Shown piece by piece: positions 1 to 5,468 of a stretch of 5,693 nt of DNA. A model generated the notes under the pieces. It saw nothing but the letters and a program-made list of their open reading frames with translations, ran no database searches and was not told where the DNA came from. The position numbers and the translations under genes were made by a program. Position 1 is the first letter of the stretch. Every line of letters starts with the position of its first letter. The DNA comes from Lachnospiraceae bacterium (GTDB lineage: Bacteria; Bacillota; Clostridia; Lachnospirales; Lachnospiraceae): assembly GCA_004556655.1 (NCBI GenBank), contig SFGF01000122.1:1-5693 (forward strand), read 5' to 3'.

Positions 1-300
1 ATCCGAAATTCCTTTCATTAAAGGAATCTGGAGTTCGGTACCGGTTGCAGTGTAAAAATTAGTCATGATATAACTCTGCTGCACTTCATCCGGATTTGCC
101 TTTGCCCACGCATTATCTTTTCTGGTGGTATAATAAGTTGCATATATTTTTGCACCGGTTTTGGTCAGTTCCTCCGGGAACTCTGTACCGTCGCAGTCAC
201 GGATTGCATCTGCTCCCCAGCGTTTCATTAACTCAATTGTCTCCGGAACTACATCCAGGTTCGTTGGAATCGTAACTCTTCCTTGTTGTCTTTCACTCAT
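1..300 (-). CDS. GH112 phosphorylase, N-terminal part (1,3-beta-galactosyl-N-acetylhexosamine phosphorylase-like); cut by window edge
   Basis: The first 100 codons are visible; the rest of this roughly 700-residue family lies beyond the left edge. The start ATG (300-298) follows an AAGGAAG ribosome site (310-304). The protein opens with GRVTIPTNLDVV, then RWGADAIRDCDGTEFP (residues 27-42), ATYYTTRKDNAWAKANPDE (54-72) and IPLMKG (92-97). I recognise these as the N-terminal part of the TIM-barrel of glycoside hydrolase family 112. Family members reversibly phosphorolyse beta-galactosides in the cytosol: lacto-N-biose or galacto-N-biose to galactose 1-phosphate plus GlcNAc or GalNAc, or galactosyl-1,4-rhamnose in some Clostridia. 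No signal peptide is seen. As last visible gene of the importer/GH136 operon, a lacto-N-biose role is favoured. The fragment cannot exclude the rhamnose-type enzyme. Family call firm; substrate inferred. Confidence 0.9.
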   Translation of the reverse strand, partial: MSERQQGRVTIPTNLDVVPETIELMKRWGADAIRDCDGTEFPEELTKTGAKIYATYYTTRKDNAWAKANPDEVQQSYIMTNFYTATGTELQIPLMKGISD

Positions 301-381
301 TTTCTTCCTTGCCCCTTTTATTTTTCAAACTCAACCTCTGTGTGAAATTTCTATTCTAAAAGCCGGTCATCACTTCCGGTT

Positions 382-1683
382 TCAGGAAAAAGATAACGGT
401 ATTACCTGATTTTCTTCTTCCGTGAACTTTCCACCATCCATATTTTTACGTACAAACGGTACACCCTCTCTCACATAAAATGTATTATGAGAAAGCAATG
501 CATCCGGATTTTCTGACGGACTGATCGTTCCACCAAGATCATCAAAGCTTACATTATGACGGAATGTATTATGAATGGCTTCCTGCAAACAGAACATCAC
601 ACAACCGCCTTCGTTCTGCCTGCTGTAATTATATTCGTAAACCGTCCCATCACCGGAATCTGCATCATATGCCATTCCGTCCTGATTTAACCTTGTATCT
701 GCCACTTCGTTATAACGGAATAAGGCATCCTTACATTTCCATGGCCAGATTGCTGCTGCCACTTTACCGAATCTGTTCTCCGGTTCGCTGTAAATGCGAT
801 CATTGATCTCGCATGCAACGCCATCTGCCATATTATGCTCCACCAGCGGTCTTAATGCGTACATGGAAGTAATGCCATCACCACCGGCAGCCTTTACATA
901 ATTGTTTCGGATCACAACGTTCTCATGACCATATTGTGTGAATGTCTCTTCTTCCAGTTCAGCTCCCTGAAACTTCTCATGTGCATAAGTGTATCCGACA
1001 GCGATTCCCCAGCGGCTCACACGGTATACAAAGCAGTCTTCCACAAGAATATCCCTGTAACGTGCTATGCCTGTCACATCTTCGTTGTCAGGTTTTAACG
1101 CTGTCATATAAATACCGCCATTATTCATATGCTTATCATAAACATTTCCATTCACATCATGGATCCTCAGATTACGAAGTGTAATACCGCTCCTCAGTCC
1201 TTTGTCTTTTGCAACAACAGCTACTCCTGTGCGGTTCATCTTGTGTGGTGCCGAATAACGTTCGCCTATGATATCTGTTGCAGTATTGGTAATTTCAAGA
1301 TTTTCAACAACGATATGTTCTGCATCATACAGTAAAACTGCAGAAGAAACATATCCTTTAAAAATATGTGCCGGTGAATCCAGTTGGATACCATAATCCT
1401 GATACCAGATTCCCTGTCCATCTGCTGCAATCACCGGAAAAATATCATCTTCCACATCATAGGAACCAATTACAATTGGTGCCTCCTTCGTTCCGCTGTC
1501 TTTCAACTGTAAAAACTGACCGCAAAAACTGCTTCCGCCGGCTAAAAGCACCTGGTCTCCCGGCTGAAGTGATAACTGGTTAATTCTGAAAAGACTGGCA
1601 AAAGGATGCTCTTTGCTCAATCCGTCATTGGCATCACTGCCTGTCATCTGATTGACATAATATATCCTGGATGAGTCTGTCAT
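382..1683 (-). CDS. Right-handed parallel beta-helix glycosidase, likely catalytic subunit (II) of a two-gene GH136 lacto-N-biosidase
   Basis: This is a 433-residue protein without signal peptide or membrane segment. It begins with the cap typical of beta-helix carbohydrate enzymes (YYVNQMTGSDANDG, 8-21, then LQPGDQVLLAGG, 39-50). Repeated coils run from about 115 to 405: IVVENLEI, GITLRNLRIHD, DILVEDCFVY, NVVIRNNYV, ALFRYNEVAD, TFRHNVSF. The segment NQDGMAYDADSGDG (333-346) holds D335 and D342, seven residues apart, the spacing I remember for the catalytic aspartates of GH136 (LnbX/ErLnb136). GH136 enzymes release lacto-N-biose from type-1 glycans such as lacto-N-tetraose. The start ATG is fixed by GGAGG (1694-1690) six bases upstream, inside the preceding gene, giving a 50-nt overlap. 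The preceding gene resembles the GH136 helical partner and the next is GH112, which would consume lacto-N-biose. Beta-helix is certain; GH136 is probable. Another beta-helix glycosidase is the alternative. Confidence 0.8.
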   Translation of the reverse strand: MTDSSRIYYVNQMTGSDANDGLSKEHPFASLFRINQLSLQPGDQVLLAGGSSFCGQFLQLKDSGTKEAPIVIGSYDVEDDIFPVIAADGQGIWYQDYGIQLDSPAHIFKGYVSSAVLLYDAEHIVVENLEITNTATDIIGERYSAPHKMNRTGVAVVAKDKGLRSGITLRNLRIHDVNGNVYDKHMNNGGIYMTALKPDNEDVTGIARYRDILVEDCFVYRVSRWGIAVGYTYAHEKFQGAELEEETFTQYGHENVVIRNNYVKAAGGDGITSMYALRPLVEHNMADGVACEINDRIYSEPENRFGKVAAAIWPWKCKDALFRYNEVADTRLNQDGMAYDADSGDGTVYEYNYSRQNEGGCVMFCLQEAIHNTFRHNVSFDDLGGTISPSENPDALLSHNTFYVREGVPFVRKNMDGGKFTEEENQVIPLSFS

Positions 1684-2095
1684 ATGCTTCCTCCCTCAGT
1701 CTTTTTTCTATAATCTGTGAAACCTCTTCAAAACTGAAAAGATCCCCATGGTACCGCCCGAACAGATCCTGATTCTTATCATAAAACTCTCTTTGATCCT
1801 CTTCGGTAAATACCGGGCAGACACCAAGCTTTCTGATCTGTTCCGAAGGCTGGACAAAATCCAACCTGAATCTTGTCAGTTCGTACTGTAAATACATCGG
1901 TGCAGAATAAAAGCGGGGACCATAAAAAAGTTTCCCCGCTTCTATAGCCTGGCGGTTTTCTTCATTCTTCTGCTGTCGTCTTTTTTCCAAAGCTTCGATA
2001 CCTGCGTCTTCGATCAAACCAAATTTCTCTGCCAGAAGAAGTGCAGCCTGTGCTTCTTCCCAGCTTTTTTTATCCAGACAAAACTTACGTTCCAT
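1634..2095 (-). CDS. Small helical cytosolic protein, likely GH136 N-terminal/accessory subunit (I)
   Basis: A 153-residue, charged, almost wholly alpha-helical protein with no signal peptide. Visible features are an Ala/Leu/Glu-rich first helix (SWEEAQAALLLAEKFGLIED, 11-30), a Lys/Arg/Gln-rich stretch (about 36-54), an aromatic YGPRFYSAPMYLQYELTRFR segment (about 58-77) and a C-terminal helical part with GRYHGDLFSFEEVSQIIEKR (113-132). The pattern recalls the helical N-terminal part of GH136 lacto-N-biosidases, needed for folding and activity of the beta-helix part, and more loosely helical parts of SurA/PrsA-type foldases. The ATG (2095-2093) overlaps the permease stop as TAATG. AGGAG (2110-2106) sits ten bases upstream, so translation is probably coupled. 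Its 3' end overlaps the beta-helix gene by 50 nt. The subunit role is inferred mainly from position and remembered architecture; a chaperone acting only during folding is possible. Confidence 0.72.
   Translation of the reverse strand: MERKFCLDKKSWEEAQAALLLAEKFGLIEDAGIEALEKRRQQKNEENRQAIEAGKLFYGPRFYSAPMYLQYELTRFRLDFVQPSEQIRKLGVCPVFTEEDQREFYDKNQDLFGRYHGDLFSFEEVSQIIEKRLREEAYDRLIQDILCQSDDRQ
1690..1694 (-). promoter_or_regulatory. Internal ribosome binding site fixing the start of the beta-helix gene
   Basis: GGAGG on the minus strand (1694-1690), within GGGAGGAAG, lies six bases before the ATG at 1683-1681 and wholly inside the coding region of the upstream helical-protein gene. An in-frame TGA (1698-1696) just upstream rules out any longer start. 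This supports independent initiation of the beta-helix subunit despite the 50-base overlap. Confidence 0.75.
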
Positions 2096-2910
2096 TATTT
2101 CACTGCTCCTGTGATTCCGTTAGCAAAGCTCTTCTGCAGACATAAGAAAATAATTGCAGTAGGAAGTGTACAGATTAATACGCCTAACATTAACATTCCA
2201 TAGTCCACGCTGTAACCACTCTTAAGATTTGCAACTAACATCGGCATTGTGAGCTGGTTCTTATCCTGAAGAATAATGGTTGGCCACAGATAATTATTCC
2301 ATGCATTCATGAAAGTAACTGTCATTGCTGCACCATATGTAGATTTCATAACAGGAATAAACATTTTAAAGAAAATCTTTATTTCGCTTAATCCTTCCAG
2401 TCTCGCAGCCTCAATGATATCATGAGGAAATGATCTTGCAGCCTGACGGAACAACATGATCATAAATGGTGTTGAGATAGATGGAAGTGCAAGTGCGATC
2501 CATGTATTTACAAGTTTCCAGGAAGAAAACATTTTAAATAATGGAATCATGATTGCTACGAACGGAAGCATCATGGCAAGTAACAAAATACTCATTAAAA
2601 TATCTTTTCCTTTGTCATGATAAATTTCAAATCCATATCCTGCGATTGAGCAGACTAATAAAGTAACGACTGTAATGACAATTGCATTACGGAATGAATT
2701 GTACATTGCAAGTCCAAGATTCTGGTTTGACAGTAATGTTCTGAAATTCTCTGCCAGATGTGTTCCGGGAAGCAATCTGCCTCGTACGATATCAATGCTC
2801 GTATTGGTAGCTCCACAAAACATATAATAAAGTGGAAATGCGGACAGGAAGCTGGCCAGAACTAAAACTATATAGGATAAAATTGTCTTAAATTTAGTCA
2901 CGTTTGTCAC
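2095..2910 (-). CDS. Carbohydrate ABC transporter permease, MalG/UgpE-type (CUT1)
   Basis: A 271-residue inner-membrane permease with about six hydrophobic segments (roughly 10-32, 74-93, 103-125, 136-155, 193-212 and 238-259). The cytoplasmic EAA loop that docks with the ATPase is clear: EAARLEG (167-173), ending at FIPVMKS (184-190). NAWNNYLWPTIIL (202-214) and the C-terminal SFANGITGAVK are also typical of MalG-type subunits. It pairs with the upstream MalF-type permease and the lipoprotein receptor. The start is uncertain. GTG at 2910 overlaps the upstream gene by 17 nt but has little ribosome site. GTG at 2901 (three residues shorter, overlap 8 nt) has an AGGTGA motif five bases upstream and may be the true start. 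The stop overlaps the next ATG by one base. Family call is firm; the transported sugar is inferred from the neighbouring enzymes. Confidence 0.93.
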   Translation of the reverse strand: MTNVTKFKTILSYIVLVLASFLSAFPLYYMFCGATNTSIDIVRGRLLPGTHLAENFRTLLSNQNLGLAMYNSFRNAIVITVVTLLVCSIAGYGFEIYHDKGKDILMSILLLAMMLPFVAIMIPLFKMFSSWKLVNTWIALALPSISTPFMIMLFRQAARSFPHDIIEAARLEGLSEIKIFFKMFIPVMKSTYGAAMTVTFMNAWNNYLWPTIILQDKNQLTMPMLVANLKSGYSVDYGMLMLGVLICTLPTAIIFLCLQKSFANGITGAVK

Positions 2911-3784
2911 CTACTTTCATCTGAATTGCAGACAGAACTGCGACACTCACCAGAATAAATACTGATAATGCTGCTGCATAGTTAAATTTCGGAGTTTCTA
3001 CGAATGAAATATTATAAATATAATGTGCAAGTGTCATGGTTGATTTTCCAGGTCCTCCTGCTGTCAGGTTGACAGATTCATCAAACAGCTGCAATGTACC
3101 GGATGTTGACATAATCGCTGTCAGAAGAATGGTTGGTCTCAACAAAGGAATTGTGATCCTTGTAAACTGCTGAAACGGAGTTGCCCCATCAATATAGCTT
3201 GCTTCATAAACAGAATAGTCAATGTTCTGAAGACCTGCAAGATAGAATACCATATTGTATCCTGTCCATCTCCATACAAGTGCAATGATAATTACAAATC
3301 TTGCTGCCCAGGAATTCTGGAACCAGTCAACCGGAGTCAGTCCGATTGCTGAGATCACATTGTTTACAAGACCATCCGTTGCAAACAATGATTTAAAAAT
3401 CATAGAATAGGATACCAGCGATGTTGCACATGGAAGAAAGATCAATGTACGGAAAATCCCCTTTCCCTTAATCTTTGGATTATTTAAAAGCTGTGCAAGT
3501 CCTAGTGCAAGAATCAACATGACCGGTACCTGGATAATAAAATAAAATACGGTATTAAACAGACACTGCTGGAATGTTTTGTCTTTTAAAATTCTGCTGT
3601 AATTTGCTAATCCTGCAAATGTGCTGACTCCGCCTGTTCCTTTCTTCGAAAAAGAAAGTATGATTGCCTGCAACATTGGATAAAAACAAAATACAAAGAT
3701 TAAAATTGCTGCCGGAAGTAAAAATGCCCATCCGGTAAGGTTATGTTTTGTTTCCAAACTCAGTTTTGCTTTCTTCTTATTCAT
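2894..3784 (-). CDS. Carbohydrate ABC transporter permease, MalF/UgpA-type (CUT1)
   Basis: A 296-residue permease. A basic N-terminus (MNKKKAK) precedes TM1 (about 18-45, GWAFLLPAAILIFVFCFYPM, the usual MalF/UgpA opening). Further hydrophobic segments lie at about 76-100, 110-132, 161-184, 212-230 and 268-288. The EAA loop reads YEASYIDGATPFQQF (193-207), followed by RITIPLLRPT (209-218), the docking site for the ATP-binding subunit. SGTLQLFDESVNLTAGGPGKST (228-249) is a characteristic MalF-type segment. The ATG at 3784 has a strong AGGAG site (3795-3791) six bases upstream. The gene follows the solute-binding protein across a 69-nt gap with a stem-loop and overlaps the next permease. It forms the heterodimeric membrane channel with that permease. 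Substrate cannot be read from the permease alone; a lacto-N-biose-containing oligosaccharide is inferred from context. Confidence 0.94.
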   Translation of the reverse strand: MNKKKAKLSLETKHNLTGWAFLLPAAILIFVFCFYPMLQAIILSFSKKGTGGVSTFAGLANYSRILKDKTFQQCLFNTVFYFIIQVPVMLILALGLAQLLNNPKIKGKGIFRTLIFLPCATSLVSYSMIFKSLFATDGLVNNVISAIGLTPVDWFQNSWAARFVIIIALVWRWTGYNMVFYLAGLQNIDYSVYEASYIDGATPFQQFTRITIPLLRPTILLTAIMSTSGTLQLFDESVNLTAGGPGKSTMTLAHYIYNISFVETPKFNYAAALSVFILVSVAVLSAIQMKVGDKRD

Positions 3785-3802
3785 GTTTCTCTCCTAAAAT
3801 AA

Positions 3803-3832
3803 TACCGGGAACACAATCATGCATCCCCGGTA
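3803..3832 (-). terminator. Intercistronic stem-loop after the binding-protein gene (partial terminator or mRNA-stabilising hairpin)
   Basis: TACCGGG (3803-3809) and CCCGGTA (3826-3832) form a perfect 7-base stem with a 16-base loop in the 69-nt gap between the binding-protein stop and the first permease. On the transcribed strand a short A/T stretch (ATTATTTTA), not a long U-run, follows. It is more likely a leaky terminator or 3'-end protector than a full stop, since the permease has no obvious promoter of its own. Such hairpins commonly keep binding-protein mRNA in excess over permease mRNA. Confidence 0.55.
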
Positions 3833-3853
3833 CTGTATCATTTTTTAGTAATA

Positions 3854-5212
3854 TTATTCACTAATATTAAATTCAACGGTATCCTGTGCGTTCTGGATCT
3901 CTTCATCGATATCTGCACCATTCTGAACAACGTTTGTGATTGCATCTGTTAATGCACTTCTGATATCGTTGTAGTATGCGCCATAGTTGATTCCAGGAAC
4001 TTTTCCTGCAAATTCAACGATGTCTTTGTATACTGTCTGACCGCCATAGAACTCAGATGTAGCATTGTAAGCTTCAGATTCACCAGCTGGTAAGTAGCTT
4101 GCGATCACGCCTGCATTCGGAAGAAGTTCATCGTATAATTCAACGCTTGTTCCGAATGTAGAATTTAAGAAGTCGAATGCAAGGTCTGTGTTCTTGCAGT
4201 TAGAAGATACTGCCCAGCTTGCACCACCACAGTTTGCATAGTTTGTTGCTCCGTCAATATCATCTAATCTTGGCATATTAACAATTGCCCATTTTCCTGA
4301 CTGATCTTCTGCTGCCTGGATAGAAGACATGATCCAGCATCCCTGGATCACACCAGCTGCTTTTCCATCGTTCATGGAAGCGATGTACTGATCCCAGTCT
4401 GTGTAATCGATCATGATTCCTGTTTCAATCAGTTCTTTGTATACGTTGATCGCTGCTTTTAATGCTGCGTTGTCAACTAAGTTTACTTTGCCATCTACCA
4501 TTGGAGATGCACCGGCAGACTGAAGCATTTCGATCACGATCTCAGATCCGCCTGAGCTTGTTAACATTGGAACACCATTTGCATCTACAACTTTCTGAGC
4601 GAGTTCCATAAACTCTGACCATGTTGTATCTTTGAAGTCTTCTACTGTAAGACCAGCTTTTTCTACCATATCAGAACGGATTGCCATGATGGTAGCACCG
4701 TTGTCGAATGGGATACCATAGTGTGCGCCGTCTACAGTGGAATCTGCTAATTTACCACCAGAGAACTGGTCGAAATCGATTCCCGAATCTGTCAGATCTG
4801 TGAAAAGTTCCGGATAATTTGTTGCGTTCTTGCTGAAGGAGTTATCCTGCATTAAGAAGATATCCGGTAATGTGTCATAGTTTCCTGCTTCTGCTGCTGT
4901 GATAAGGCTCTGCTCGATATCCGTGTAAACCTTCTCCTGAATATCAAGTTTGAAGTTTGGATGATCCTTCTGATACATTGCCTCTGCCTGCTGCATAGCG
5001 TAAACATTAAATGTAGGATCCCAGCACCATACGGTCAATGTCTCGTCTCCGTCTGCTGTTCCTTCATCAGAAGCTGCTTCTGTTGAGTTTTCTGTCTTTT
5101 CCCCTGCATCAGAACCGGCTGCCGGTGTATTGTCTTTTGTTCCACCACATCCAGCAAGTGTTGTAACTGTCATTGCTGCTACAAGTAATGCCCCTACCAA
5201 TTTCTTTTTCAT
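3854..5212 (-). CDS. Sugar ABC transporter substrate-binding lipoprotein (family 1 extracellular solute-binding protein)
   Basis: A 452-residue secreted lipoprotein that captures sugar outside the cell and delivers it to the two permeases. The signal peptide is clear: KKK, hydrophobic core GALLVAAMTVTTLAG and lipobox LAG-C with C22 as the predicted lipidated residue. An acidic, Ser/Thr/Ala-rich tether follows (about 25-58). The mature domain begins LTVWCWDPTF (59-68) and contains LPDIFLMQD (115-123), GIPFDNGATIMAIRSD (166-181), VIQGCWIMSS (288-297) and GGASWAVSS (329-337), all typical of cluster-1 oligosaccharide-binding proteins. W62, W64, W293 and W333 are candidate sugar-stacking residues. 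AAGGAGG (5227-5221) lies eight bases before ATG. As first gene of the operon it has its own promoter and stem-loops on both sides, fitting higher expression than the permeases. Ligand type (lacto-N-tetraose, lacto-N-biose or galacto-N-biose) is inferred. Confidence 0.94.
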   Translation of the reverse strand: MKKKLVGALLVAAMTVTTLAGCGGTKDNTPAAGSDAGEKTENSTEAASDEGTADGDETLTVWCWDPTFNVYAMQQAEAMYQKDHPNFKLDIQEKVYTDIEQSLITAAEAGNYDTLPDIFLMQDNSFSKNATNYPELFTDLTDSGIDFDQFSGGKLADSTVDGAHYGIPFDNGATIMAIRSDMVEKAGLTVEDFKDTTWSEFMELAQKVVDANGVPMLTSSGGSEIVIEMLQSAGASPMVDGKVNLVDNAALKAAINVYKELIETGIMIDYTDWDQYIASMNDGKAAGVIQGCWIMSSIQAAEDQSGKWAIVNMPRLDDIDGATNYANCGGASWAVSSNCKNTDLAFDFLNSTFGTSVELYDELLPNAGVIASYLPAGESEAYNATSEFYGGQTVYKDIVEFAGKVPGINYGAYYNDIRSALTDAITNVVQNGADIDEEIQNAQDTVEFNISE

Positions 5213-5240
5213 AAAAATTTCCTCCTTAAATTTTATGAAT

Positions 5241-5273
5241 CACTTTTGTTCATTATGTATAAAATCAAAAGTG
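5241..5273 (-). promoter_or_regulatory. Inverted repeat / stem-loop in the leader of the transporter operon
   Basis: CACTTTTG (5241-5248) and CAAAAGTG (5266-5273) form a perfect 8-base inverted repeat around a 17-base AT-rich spacer. It lies between the predicted transcription start (about 5287) and the ribosome site of the binding-protein gene (5227-5221). It could act as a 5' mRNA hairpin affecting stability or translation, or as an operator for a dimeric repressor. No T-run follows it in the direction of transcription, so it is not a normal terminator. Confidence 0.5.
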
Positions 5274-5293
5274 CTTTGTTCTTTACATTTGTT

Positions 5294-5322
5294 ATTATAG
5301 AGTACGTTTCCTCTTTTTCCTA
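5294..5322 (-). promoter_or_regulatory. Probable activator-dependent promoter of the transporter/GH136/GH112 operon
   Basis: On the minus strand a perfect TATAAT lies at 5299-5294. With a 17-base spacer the -35 position (5322-5317) reads TAGGAA, which hardly matches TTGACA. Transcription would start near 5287, giving a leader of about 75 bases before the ATG at 5212. A consensus -10 with a poor -35 fits a promoter needing an activator, such as the divergent AraC-type protein. No catabolite-control (cre-like) palindrome was noticed by eye. Confidence 0.5.
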
Positions 5323-5330
5323 TCCATATA

Positions 5331-5390
5331 TTGCTCTATATTTTATAATTCTTGCTTTATTTTAAAAATCTTGTTATTTTGCTTTTTTCA
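5331..5390. repeat. Phased TTG-led direct repeats in the divergent control region (candidate activator sites)
   Basis: Three AT-rich units start with TTG at 5331 (TTGCTCTATATTTTATAATT), 5352 (TTGCTTTATTTTAAAAATCT) and 5371 (TTGTTATTTTGCTTTTTTCA), 21 and 19 bases apart, about two helical turns. The first two match at 13 of 20 positions by ungapped count. They lie just upstream of the weak -35 of the operon promoter, and the third overlaps the -35 of the regulator gene. AraC-type activators often bind direct repeats with this spacing. In such AT-rich DNA part of the similarity may be chance. Confidence 0.35.
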
Positions 5391-5399
5391 TTGTATACT
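5371..5399 (+). promoter_or_regulatory. Sigma-70-type promoter of the AraC-type gene
   Basis: TTGTTA (5371-5376; 4 of 6 to TTGACA) and TATACT (5394-5399; 5 of 6 to TATAAT) are separated by exactly 17 bases. Transcription would begin near 5406 and leave a leader of about 63 bases before the ATG at 5469. The elements are well placed and better than other combinations seen on this strand, but the region is AT-rich and the call is by eye. Confidence 0.6.
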
Positions 5400-5407
5400 A
5401 AGTACAA
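5391..5407. promoter_or_regulatory. Short dyad over the -10 and start site of the AraC-type gene
   Basis: TTGTA (5391-5395) and TACAA (5403-5407) are inverted around seven bases, covering the proposed -10 (5394-5399) and transcription start of the regulator gene. This would suit a site for autoregulation. The arms are only five bases long, so chance is a real possibility. Confidence 0.25.
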
Positions 5408-5468
5408 CATCGTTCCTGTTTTAAATAGGAAATCATTGCAATTATAACATGAAAGGACTGTATTTTCC

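Noticed and set aside
363..379. CCGG-N9-CCGG hairpin after the beta-helix stop as a terminator before the GH112 gene.
   Set aside because: Only four paired bases, an A-C mismatch next to them and a short T-run. CCGG is self-complementary and common by chance. Termination would also cut off the functionally linked GH112 gene.
301..381. Separate promoter for the GH112 gene in the 81-base gap.
   Set aside because: A TAGAAT-like -10 can be picked out, but no matching -35 at suitable spacing. The gene is more simply part of the operon.
161..409. Plus-strand reading frame of 82 codons opposite the GH112 start.
   Set aside because: Antisense to a clear GH112 coding region, low-complexity translation, no ribosome site and no recognisable domain.
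564..1583. Several plus-strand reading frames of 68-80 codons opposite the beta-helix gene.
   Set aside because: Overlapping antisense shadows of one well-supported gene; Cys/His/Ser-rich translations with no family resemblance.
1634..1710. Programmed frameshift at the A6 run (minus strand, just before GACTGAGGGAGG) that would fuse the helical and beta-helix proteins.
   Set aside because: The A-run lies upstream of an in-frame TGA (1698-1696) in the beta-helix frame, so a shift there into that frame would terminate at once, and a -1 shift enters the third frame. A separate ribosome site and ATG explain expression better.
5213..5468. CRISPR array, tRNA, riboswitch or mobile-element end in the intergenic region.
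   Set aside because: No regular repeat-spacer pattern, cloverleaf, known riboswitch core or terminal inverted repeats with target duplication. The content is AT-rich promoter DNA with short repeats.
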